Shown: one piece after another, positions 16,202 through 23,967 of the stretch
Layout: every line of letters starts with the position of its first letter
How positions within the stretch are numbered: the stretch's first letter is position 1
Source of the DNA: Gammaproteobacteria bacterium
GTDB taxonomy: Bacteria > Pseudomonadota > Gammaproteobacteria > Pseudomonadales > JAUIET01
Assembly (NCBI GenBank): GCA_030431775.1
Contig: JAUIHW010000015.1
Location: 1 to 64,000, forward strand
Length of the DNA stretch: 64,000 nucleotides
Reading direction: 5' to 3'
Made by a program: the position numbers and the translations under genes
The notes under the pieces: model-generated
The model's input: the letters and a program-made list of their open reading frames with translations, nothing else
Told to the model about the DNA's origin: nothing
Database searches by the model: none

Positions 16202-17400
16202 CTACAGCCTATATTTATGATGCCATTCGAACACCGCGTGGGCGCGCCAAAGCCAGTGGCGGCCTGGCCGATCTAACACCGCTGCAATTGCTGGCAACTC
16301 TGTATGAAGCACTGCAGCAACGGAATGGTCTCGATCCGGCACAGATTGAAGACGTTGTGCTGGGTTGTGTCACCCAAAGTGGTGAACAGGCGGGTAACGT
16401 TGCCAAAGCATCGCTGCTGTACGCTGGCTGGCCCGACCATATCCCGGGCATCACCATCAACCGCTATTGTTCTTCCGGGTTGGATGCGCTGAACTTTGCC
16501 GGCCTGAAAGTACAGGCCGGGCAGGCACGTGCTGTGTTGGCCGGCGGCGTTGAAATGATGTCGCGCGTGCCAATGATGTCTGATAAGGCCGCCATTTTTT
16601 CTGACCCGGCGCTGATCGCCCAATGCCGCATGCTAATGATGGGCAGCGGCGCTGACCTGGTGGCGAGCCTTGGCGAGATAAGCCGCGAGGAAGTTGACCA
16701 GATTGCCTATCAGAGCCAGCAGCGCGCCGCCGCCGCGAGGGCCGAAGGTCGTTACAAGTCCATTATCCCCGTGCAAAACCCGGTTAAGGACATCACCGTC
16801 AGCGAAGACGAGTGCATTCGCGCGGATACTACTCTTGACAGTCTGGCCGCCATGGAGCCGGTGTTTGCTGAACTTGGTAAGCAAGGCGCGGACCAGCTGC
16901 AACTTGCTACGCATCAGCAGCTCAGCAGCATTCAGCATGTGCACACGGCAGGGAACTCGCCGGCAATGGCGGATGCGGCGGCGTTGATCCTGGTGGGCGA
17001 CGCGGCGCTTGGCGAGCAGCTGGGTATCGCGCCGCGCGTCGAGATCGTATCGGCCACCAGTATTTGTGAAGACCCACTGGAAGTGATCTCCGGTTGTGTG
17101 CTGGCAGCACAGCGCCTGCTGGAGCAGCAGGGCATGAACAGCGCCGATGTTGACCTGTTTGAAGTGCACGAAGCCTTCGCCGCAACCTCAATCAAGTGCA
17201 TGCGCGAACTGAACATTCACGCCGACAAGCTGAACGTCAACGGTGGCGTCATCGCGCTCGGCCACCCCATGGGTGCGACCGGGGCCATTATGCTGGGCAC
17301 CTTGCTCGATGAGCTGGAGCGCCAGAATCTGGGCAGCGGCCTTGTTGCGGCCAGTGGCGCCGCGGGTACCGGTACGGCCATGCTGATTCGTCGCGTTTGA
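16198..17400 (+). CDS. thiolase family protein with Cys-to-Ser change at the second active-site cysteine (400 aa)
   Basis: Acetyl-CoA acyltransferase/thiolase fold. The acylated nucleophile is present as Cys91 in NRYCSSGLDA. VHEAF (His324) matches the trifunctional-enzyme beta-type thiolases, and GHPMGATG (His356) is normal. The third signature departs from the family. Where FadI/HADHB proteins read LVAACAAGG, this one reads LVAASGAAG, putting Ser386 (codon AGT) at the general acid/base Cys. It may still transfer acyl groups, work slowly, or act on a different reaction. It is coupled to the CoA ligase by an ATGA overlap and ends the oxygenase unit. No terminator is seen in the following 93 bp. 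Confidence 0.88.
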   Translation: MTTAYIYDAIRTPRGRAKASGGLADLTPLQLLATLYEALQQRNGLDPAQIEDVVLGCVTQSGEQAGNVAKASLLYAGWPDHIPGITINRYCSSGLDALNFAGLKVQAGQARAVLAGGVEMMSRVPMMSDKAAIFSDPALIAQCRMLMMGSGADLVASLGEISREEVDQIAYQSQQRAAAARAEGRYKSIIPVQNPVKDITVSEDECIRADTTLDSLAAMEPVFAELGKQGADQLQLATHQQLSSIQHVHTAGNSPAMADAAALILVGDAALGEQLGIAPRVEIVSATSICEDPLEVISGCVLAAQRLLEQQGMNSADVDLFEVHEAFAATSIKCMRELNIHADKLNVNGGVIALGHPMGATGAIMLGTLLDELERQNLGSGLVAASGAAGTGTAMLIRRV

Positions 17401-17493
17401 TGGAGTGAGCGCAGCGAGCCGGCGAAGGGCGGCCAGGCGAGCCATAGTCTTACAAGGCAATTTAGTCCGGTCGTCGGCCTCATACCCAGGCCT

Positions 17494-18285
17494 TTAAGGG
17501 TGGGGCGGCCGCGGAATCAAACCACTGGTGCGTCGTACATAATCCGCATACTCCGGTTTCTCCCGGGTTAGCTTTTTGTCCAGAGTCGCCTGACCGGTCA
17601 CCTTGATGACCAGCCAGCTGTAAACCAGCGGGCCGATCACGCCCAGCCAGGCCCAGGGTGATGCCAGCGCGATCAAAAACAGCCCCCACCACTGGGTGAG
17701 CTCACCAAAGTAATTGGGGTGGCGGGTATACCGCCACAGGCCGCTGTCCAGGACCTTGCCCTTGTTGGCCGGGTTGGCCTTGAAACGGCTCAGTTGATAG
17801 TCCCCCAGTGTTTCGAAGACGAAGCCGAGCAACCAAACCAGCGCTCCGGCGATCGCCAGCGCGCCAATTGGGCCACCGGTAACAGCGGCAATCTGTTGCG
17901 GCAGGGTTAATACCCAGATAACCACGCCCTGCAACAGAAACACCTGACGCAGACTCAGCAGGTAAAAAGGCAGGCCCTCAGCTACCCAGCTCCGCAGGCG
18001 GGTATAACGCGGGTCTTCGCCGTGCCCCCAGTTACGGTGCACCAGGTAAACGGTCATGCGTAATGCCCAGACAGCGATCAGTATCAGACTTAACAACGGC
18101 GCGCCTTCGGGTTGCCCGGCACTGCGCCAGGCAACAAACACCAGCCCGAATATGATGGCGGAGAACGCCATGTCGATGATGCTGACATCACGCAGCGGGA
18201 TGCTGATCAGCCACAGGGCCAGAACCAGCAGCAGAGCGGCACCGGCGGTTGTGGTCAGTACCGGGAGAAGTTCGTTGAACGGCAT
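17494..18285 (-). CDS. DUF1295 membrane protein, steroid 5-alpha-reductase/ICMT superfamily (263 aa)
   Basis: Polytopic inner-membrane protein with about six hydrophobic helices. The signature LWRYTRHPNYFGELTQWWG near residues 191-210 is the NADPH- or SAM-binding motif shared by DUF1295 proteins, steroid 5-alpha-reductases and isoprenylcysteine methyltransferases. DUF1295 proteins usually occur with lipid modification genes, and here the neighbours are a thiolase and a hydroxyacyl-type SDR. It is divergent from the SDR at 18341. The reaction is not known for this member; reduction or methylation of a hydrophobic substrate is the family expectation. Confidence 0.82.
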   Translation of the reverse strand: MPFNELLPVLTTTAGAALLLVLALWLISIPLRDVSIIDMAFSAIIFGLVFVAWRSAGQPEGAPLLSLILIAVWALRMTVYLVHRNWGHGEDPRYTRLRSWVAEGLPFYLLSLRQVFLLQGVVIWVLTLPQQIAAVTGGPIGALAIAGALVWLLGFVFETLGDYQLSRFKANPANKGKVLDSGLWRYTRHPNYFGELTQWWGLFLIALASPWAWLGVIGPLVYSWLVIKVTGQATLDKKLTREKPEYADYVRRTSGLIPRPPHP

Positions 18286-18340
18286 GCGTGGTACACTCCC
18301 TTATTATGTTTCTTTATGCAAGTAACTAAGGTAACACACA

Positions 18341-19228
18341 ATGACTGGCCATACATCCCCTCAACGCCCCCAGAGTTTGACCGGACGCGTTGCTATAGTG
18401 ACCGGTGCTGGTAAAGGCCTGGGGCGGGCGTATGCCCTGCAATTGGCTGCAGCGGGTGCGAGCGTGCTGGTGAATAATCGTTCGCACGCTGGCCAGCCCA
18501 GCAGCGCGGACGCTGTGGTTGCTGAGATTCAGCAGAGAGGTGGTCAGGCCCAGGCCAGCTATTGCAGCGTGGAAGACCCGGCAAGTGGTGAGCAGATGGT
18601 TGCCGAGGCCATGGAGCACTTTGGGCAACTGGATATCGTGCTGGCCAATGCCGGAGTGGACCGCCCGCAGACCTTTCATAAGCAGGCATGGTCGGATTTT
18701 GACGAAATTTTTGCGATCAATTTTCACGGGACTGCGCGTTTGCTGCACGCTGCCTGGCCGCTGCTGCGCAGTCGTGGCTATGGCCGACTTCTGGTATCCA
18801 CCTCCACCGCTGGTCTGTATGGAAACCACGGACAGGCTGCATACGCCGCGTCCAAGGCGGCTCTGCTGGGCCTGATGCGCAGTCTGGCCATCGAAGGGCG
18901 CTCACATGGCCTGCTGATTAATGCGCTCGCGCCTTACGCCATGACCCCATTGACCGCGCCGTGGTTCCCCGAACAGCAGGCAGCGCGTTTTACCCCGGAG
19001 CCGGTCGCGGAATTAGCGACGGCTCTGCTCGCTGAGTCATGCACGTTGACCGGACAATGCATCATTGCAGGCGCCAACGCACTGCGGATTGCTGAAGTCC
19101 GCGAGTCTGGCTCGCTGGTGGCGGGTGAACATGCCAGCAACCTACTGGCTAAGCTTGCTGATCTGGAGTGTCATCTGCCGCAGGAAAGCGCGACCGCTGA
19201 ATTTGCCGCGTTTATTCGTGCGCTGTAA
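18341..19228 (+). CDS. SDR oxidoreductase similar to multifunctional-enzyme hydroxyacyl-CoA dehydrogenases (295 aa)
   Basis: Classical SDR fold. TGAGKGLGRAYAL near residues 21-33 is close to the motif of peroxisomal MFE-2 (HSD17B4-like) 3-hydroxyacyl-CoA dehydrogenases. LANAG, Ser in LLVSTSTAG and YAASKAALLGL (catalytic Tyr and Lys) follow. At 295 residues it is longer than most SDRs and has extra C-terminal sequence that I cannot assign. The context of CoA ligase and thiolase genes supports a beta-oxidation-type dehydrogenase. It stands alone, 139 bp before the next gene. Confidence 0.85.
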   Translation: MTGHTSPQRPQSLTGRVAIVTGAGKGLGRAYALQLAAAGASVLVNNRSHAGQPSSADAVVAEIQQRGGQAQASYCSVEDPASGEQMVAEAMEHFGQLDIVLANAGVDRPQTFHKQAWSDFDEIFAINFHGTARLLHAAWPLLRSRGYGRLLVSTSTAGLYGNHGQAAYAASKAALLGLMRSLAIEGRSHGLLINALAPYAMTPLTAPWFPEQQAARFTPEPVAELATALLAESCTLTGQCIIAGANALRIAEVRESGSLVAGEHASNLLAKLADLECHLPQESATAEFAAFIRAL

Positions 19229-19367
19229 AACCCTGCCAGTCTCCGCGCTGTGACGCTCGCAGTTTGAGCAATATCAACTAGGCTTAGTAGAGACGGCCTG
19301 CAAATATCTCCATGCAACAGGCTGATTCTGGATACAGCGTCAACAGGGATAATGGAAAGCGTGACTT

Positions 19368-19571
19368 ATGGATGAGAGCCAGCACTGTCGTTTTGCCAGC
19401 CGATGCCCCATGTACCCCAAATTCAAGAATGAGTTTGGCCTGAACGTATTCAAGACGAGCTATTGCCATTCGAGCCGGCATGAGCAATGTTCTCGCTTTG
19501 CCCTGGCATCCAAAGGTACTATGCCGCCCGCCGATTTATTGCCCAATGGTAAAACCCTGCCGGCTGCCTGA
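19368..19571 (+). CDS. small cysteine-rich protein (67 aa), unknown function
   Basis: A 67-residue protein with four cysteines spaced C-x5-C-x19-C-x7-C (Cys7, Cys13, Cys33, Cys41). It ends in a GTMPPADLLPNG stretch. The pattern CPMYPKF ... YC ... C.RF ... PPADLLPNG resembles small conserved Cys-rich proteins found beside signalling genes, but I cannot name a family. GGAAAG lies 9 bases before the ATG. It ends 8 bases before the GGDEF/EAL gene, so the two are very likely co-transcribed. Metal or Fe-S binding and a sensory role are inference only. Confidence 0.65.
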   Translation: MDESQHCRFASRCPMYPKFKNEFGLNVFKTSYCHSSRHEQCSRFALASKGTMPPADLLPNGKTLPAA

Positions 19572-19579
19572 CGCCTGCC

Positions 19580-21682
19580 ATGAATGAACAGCCGTCGGTT
19601 TTAGTGCTTGATTTCGCCGGTTACGCTGAGTCGGACGAAGCCAGCGCTGCGCTTGATGCCAGCTTATGTCAGGTTGAGGTATACACGGACGCCAAGCTTG
19701 CATTCTCAGCAGTACGCTTAAAACGCCCCGATCTCATCGCACTGTGTACTGCCGAGGTAGACGACGGCATTTTGAATCTGTGCGCTGGTCTTGAACACGC
19801 GAATCCGGACGGAAGAGTGTACACAATATTGGTCACGCCAGCCGAACAGGTAGACCCACAGCGTGTTCAGGAATGCAGCATCGTGTATTTTGCTGAACCA
19901 CCGACGGACTGGGAGGTGTTCGCCCGGCAAGTCTTCCTGATGGCGCTGACCGGCCGCAAAGCCGGTGTTCTGGAAAGTGCGCTGCGCGATAGCAATACGG
20001 CACTACGAGCAGTGGACAGCAGCTCCTGCACCATCGACATCGCCACTGAATCCTGCGCTATAGCGCCACCATTATTGCGCCTGCTGGAAATACCGGCCAA
20101 GGATCAGCAGAGCTTTTACGGGTTTGTTCACTGGCGGACACTTTTGCCAAGCATTTATCCGGACGATCGGGCTGCTATGGAATCGCTGATTCAGGCAGCA
20201 CTGAAAACCGGCCAGGGAATGTGCGGGGACGTACGGCTGGCGCTTAAACCGGATATTCGCATCGGTTGCACGATCACAGTGCGGTCCAACGGTGAACGGC
20301 AGGCCTATCAATTGCATCTGACCTGGCACCGCCTTGCTGAGCGAACCAGTAGGCAGCGGGATATCCAGCTGTCGTCGCCGGAAGCAAATCTGCAACAGCT
20401 GACTCGCTTGGGCGAAACCATGAACAGTCTTGCCAGCGGTTCAATTCTGTTCGTACGGCTGGATGATTACTCCGCAGTTTGCAAAACCCTTGGGTTTATG
20501 ACCGGCCAGAAATTGTTAGAGCAGGTGCGCGAGCGTGTACTACAGGAGTTAAGAGCGACCGACCGGGTATTGCAATTTGCTGGCGCGGACGACGATCGGG
20601 TGGCGCGCATTGGTGGAGCTGAGCTGGTGGTTTTGCTGAGCGAGATAGCGGATCAGCGCCAGCTGGGACGTATCCGGCAGCGGGTTTGTCAGGCTCTCCA
20701 ACGCCCCATTATTCTGGATGGTCGTGCGGTGCCATTTAAGGCCGCGGTTGGCATGGCAATCTGGCCGCAAGACGGTTTAAGCCCTGATGATCTGCTGACC
20801 TCGGCCTCGATCGCGGCCGATGAGCCCCAGCACAGCTATGAAGCGCCGCAGGGAATGGATCGCACTCAACAAAAAATCCGCGCCGCGAGGGATGCCTTGC
20901 GCCTGGAAGCGGACCTTTATGACGCGATCAGTAATCAGGAACTCAAACTACTGTTTCAACCCAAATACTCGTTAGCCACAGGGGCCATCGCCGGGGTTGA
21001 AGCATTGCTGCGATGGCATCAGAACCACAGTAATTGGGTTAGTCCGGATGTTTTCATACCGATTGCAGAGCGCAACGGTCTGATCAACACAATTGGTGCC
21101 TGGGTTATCGATGAGGCAATACGCACCCACGCTTCCTGGCGCGACGATGGTTTTGGAGACATTCCCATGGCCATTAATATCTCTGCTTATCAGCTGAATG
21201 ATCCCGGCACATTGAATCAGTTAGTAAGCATCTGCAATGCCCAGCAGGTTGCCTGTGAGAATATCGAACTGGAAATCACCGAATCGTGTTTGATGGAAGA
21301 TGCCCAGCAGGCAACCCGCGTGCTCAGCGAATTGAGCCGCGCTGGTTTTAAGATAGCGCTGGATGATTTTGGTACCGGCTTTTCGTCGCTATCATATTTG
21401 CGAACGCTGCCGCTGGATGTGCTTAAAATCGATCGATCCTTTGTTAGTTCACTTTGTGAAAATGATTATGATCCTGGACTTATTGTTTGCATCATCGGAC
21501 TGGGCTTAACTCTTGGTCTGTCCATTGTGGCAGAGGGTGTTGAGACTGAAGCGCAGTGGCAAATGCTCGGTGAATGGGGTTGCCATTATGGTCAGGGGTT
21601 TCTGATGAGCAAGCCAATCAGTGCAGAGAAAATTACCGACCTGTTGCAGCAAGGATATACTCCAGGAGCAGCAGCGGTCTGA
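19580..21682 (+). CDS. c-di-GMP phosphodiesterase with degenerate GGDEF and intact EAL domains (700 aa)
   Basis: Predicted to hydrolyse cyclic-di-GMP. Residues 1-125 look like a receiver-type fold without a clear phospho-acceptor pattern. Residues about 150-260 resemble a PAS region. The GGDEF domain (about 275-420) has GGAEL at 345-349, so the cyclase signature is lost. The EAL domain (about 445-695) keeps EALLRW (Glu474), NISAYQL, ELEITES, LDDFGTGFSSL, LKIDRSF and VAEGVET, all typical of active phosphodiesterases. No transmembrane segment is seen, so it is likely cytosolic. It is preceded by the 67-residue Cys-rich protein in the same unit. Confidence 0.92.
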   Translation: MNEQPSVLVLDFAGYAESDEASAALDASLCQVEVYTDAKLAFSAVRLKRPDLIALCTAEVDDGILNLCAGLEHANPDGRVYTILVTPAEQVDPQRVQECSIVYFAEPPTDWEVFARQVFLMALTGRKAGVLESALRDSNTALRAVDSSSCTIDIATESCAIAPPLLRLLEIPAKDQQSFYGFVHWRTLLPSIYPDDRAAMESLIQAALKTGQGMCGDVRLALKPDIRIGCTITVRSNGERQAYQLHLTWHRLAERTSRQRDIQLSSPEANLQQLTRLGETMNSLASGSILFVRLDDYSAVCKTLGFMTGQKLLEQVRERVLQELRATDRVLQFAGADDDRVARIGGAELVVLLSEIADQRQLGRIRQRVCQALQRPIILDGRAVPFKAAVGMAIWPQDGLSPDDLLTSASIAADEPQHSYEAPQGMDRTQQKIRAARDALRLEADLYDAISNQELKLLFQPKYSLATGAIAGVEALLRWHQNHSNWVSPDVFIPIAERNGLINTIGAWVIDEAIRTHASWRDDGFGDIPMAINISAYQLNDPGTLNQLVSICNAQQVACENIELEITESCLMEDAQQATRVLSELSRAGFKIALDDFGTGFSSLSYLRTLPLDVLKIDRSFVSSLCENDYDPGLIVCIIGLGLTLGLSIVAEGVETEAQWQMLGEWGCHYGQGFLMSKPISAEKITDLLQQGYTPGAAAV

Positions 21683-21711
21683 CGGAAAAATCATTGTTCG
21701 ACACGTGCTGA

Positions 21712-23889
21712 CTATTTCGTTAGCGTGGCGTCCTCGTTAGGGATGATTGTCAGCGGATAGCGTCGTTCACCAATCGATACCTGGTAATCACCGGGAGGCA
21801 GAGTAATGGCCGGACCATTCACGGTTCCGCTGGCCACGTTTTGTGCGCCGGCGTCGTAGACACTGAAGGTTGTCTGTAAGGATTGCTGCATTGCCTGACT
21901 CAGGGCGTCGGCGTCAGTCGCATCAAAATAGGCGCCGCCTCCCAGCTCCGCCCAGCGGGCGAACTCCTGCTTCAGTGCGTATTCATCTATCGCGAAGCCG
22001 ATGATGTTGATGCGAACCGCAAACCCGGAGTTTCGAAGTGCAGCAATGCTTGCTGTCGGGTCTCCATCGCAGGTTTCCTCGCCATCTGTTACCAGAATCA
22101 CCAACGCTTCTCTGGCCACACCGGCCAGGTCCTGACTGACTCTCGCCAGTGAATCGGCAATTGGTGTGCGGGCGAGATTTTTGGCCTGGATGCCATCGAT
22201 CACCGCGCTGGCCGTACTGCGGTTCAAGGGGCCCAGCGCCTGCACCAGTTCGGTATCGCAGGCATCCGGTTGCCGGTGCCCGAAAACCCGCAGCGCATAA
22301 GCGGTATTGGCGGGTAATAGCTCGTTAACCAGGCGCTTCAGTGTTTGTTTGGCGATGTTTATCCGGCGTTCGCCATCAAGTCGCTGCAACATGCTGCCGG
22401 AGGCGTCGAGAATCAGCTCGACGGCACCGAAGGCGCTGTCGGGCGTGCTGGCCTTGCTTGAAACCACCCGCAGCGTGCCGGGTTGGCGGGATGGCGTTAC
22501 AGTCAATGTCTGACTGGCCAGGGTATGTCGCTTCAGCCCGGTCAGATAATGCAGCTCATACTCACCCTGCTCCTCAGGCGCCTCTATCAGCACCGGGTTA
22601 CCGCGTCGGGTGTAGCCGTAGCTTCGGCTGTCCTTTGGATTTCCGGGAGGCGTTACGGCAATATAATCCGTTTGATTGCCGGGGCCTTCCCAGATCACCT
22701 GAAACACCTGCCCGGCTTCGACGGTGTCAGGTGCCTTCAAGCTTGCACTGGCGGGTAGAACAGTCAGTGGTGTGCGTGCAAGCACCCGGCGCTCACGGCC
22801 GGTCAGGTAGCGCAGCTCATAGGCGCCAGCGGTTTCGGACAACTGCAGTTGGCCACTGCTTCCAGTGCGGGCATACACGAAATGCTCATAATCACGGTTA
22901 TCCGCGCCCTCTGGAACGGCGGTTATATAGTCCTGATGATTGTTGGGTCCGGTCCAGGACACGGTGATGATACTGCCGGCCATTGCTTCGGCCGGCCCGC
23001 TGACACTGGCCGCTGTATCAACAATCTGCAGTGGCTCGCTGGCGAGAATATGATAACCGCCGCCAGTCGCGTTGATCAGGTAACGAATCTCGTAGTCACC
23101 GGCTATTTCGGGGAGCAGCAGCTCAACCGGATTGCCGGTTCGGGTGTATTTGTAGTTGGTATAGGCGTTGCGCTCTGCTCCCTGCTCAACCACGGTGATA
23201 AAGTCCTGCGGGTTACCCGGGCCTTCCCAATTAACAGCAAGCACACTGCCAATCGTGGCCGACGGCGTGAAACTCACTGCGGCGTCGGTCGCGGTGACTT
23301 CAATATCGGTTCGTCCAATGGTGCGATAGCTGCCGCCGGTCAGGTAACGGACTTGATACTGGCCCGGAGTGGTCGGCGCGGTCAGCTGCACCGGGTTGCC
23401 ACGCCGGGTGTTCCGGTACATGCCGTATTCACGTTCCGCTGCGTCGGCGGCAACAATGGTGATGAAGTCCTGCTTGTGGCCCGGTCCTTCCCAATGCACG
23501 TCAAAGTTTGCGCCCATGGCAACCGACTCAGGTGCCTGCACGCTGGCACTCACCGGATTCACGGTAAGCGGCAGCTTGTGCAGGGTGGGGTAGTTGCCGT
23601 CACCATCCAGCAGACGAATTTCGTAGCGGCCCGGGTTATCCGGTACCGTCAACTCCAGTTCCGCCTGGCGGGCATACACGTAATGGTCATAACCGCCCTC
23701 GGGTTTGTCCGGTGCAACAATGGTGACAAAATCCTGGCTATCGAAAGTACCGCTGATTGCCACCTTGATGTCACCACCGGCCGCGGCCGCGGCCGGCGCG
23801 CTCAGGGTTTGGGCATGCGCTGCATCGAACCCGACGCTAAAAAGCACAAAAAGAATCGACGCTAACAGCCCCTGGTATTTTTTGAACAT
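21712..23889 (-). CDS. exported vWA-domain protein with five Ig-like repeats (725 aa)
   Basis: Secreted or periplasmic protein. The signal peptide ends near AHAQ (residues 24-27). Five repeats of about 88 residues span about 28-466. Repeats 2-5 contain W-x-GPG-N/H-x-Q-x-D-F/Y-I and most end with YEIRYLTG-like strands; the first repeat is the most diverged. A von Willebrand A domain follows, with an intact MIDAS DASGSM at 495-500 and TDGEETCDGD later. A short beta-rich C-terminus ends the protein. It is the last gene of the DUF3604/alcohol dehydrogenase run, 78 bp after the third DUF3604 gene. The repeats suggest carbohydrate or protein binding; the partner is unknown. Confidence 0.85.
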   Translation of the reverse strand: MFKKYQGLLASILFVLFSVGFDAAHAQTLSAPAAAAAGGDIKVAISGTFDSQDFVTIVAPDKPEGGYDHYVYARQAELELTVPDNPGRYEIRLLDGDGNYPTLHKLPLTVNPVSASVQAPESVAMGANFDVHWEGPGHKQDFITIVAADAAEREYGMYRNTRRGNPVQLTAPTTPGQYQVRYLTGGSYRTIGRTDIEVTATDAAVSFTPSATIGSVLAVNWEGPGNPQDFITVVEQGAERNAYTNYKYTRTGNPVELLLPEIAGDYEIRYLINATGGGYHILASEPLQIVDTAASVSGPAEAMAGSIITVSWTGPNNHQDYITAVPEGADNRDYEHFVYARTGSSGQLQLSETAGAYELRYLTGRERRVLARTPLTVLPASASLKAPDTVEAGQVFQVIWEGPGNQTDYIAVTPPGNPKDSRSYGYTRRGNPVLIEAPEEQGEYELHYLTGLKRHTLASQTLTVTPSRQPGTLRVVSSKASTPDSAFGAVELILDASGSMLQRLDGERRINIAKQTLKRLVNELLPANTAYALRVFGHRQPDACDTELVQALGPLNRSTASAVIDGIQAKNLARTPIADSLARVSQDLAGVAREALVILVTDGEETCDGDPTASIAALRNSGFAVRINIIGFAIDEYALKQEFARWAELGGGAYFDATDADALSQAMQQSLQTTFSVYDAGAQNVASGTVNGPAITLPPGDYQVSIGERRYPLTIIPNEDATLTK

Positions 23890-23967
23890 GGCCAGACACT
23901 CTCCTGGGTACTTGCGATATCGCGGCGTTTATTCGTTTGACAGTCGATATGCTACCAAATTACCGGG

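Noticed and set aside
17401-17493. Possible repeat or terminator after the thiolase gene
   Set aside because: The sequence is GC-rich with GAGTGAGCGCAGCGAG-type wording, but no convincing stem with a T-run or second copy was found in the window.
22849-23865. 338-codon plus-strand frame opposite the vWA protein
   Set aside because: It mirrors the repeats of the real protein and has no export signal or known motif.
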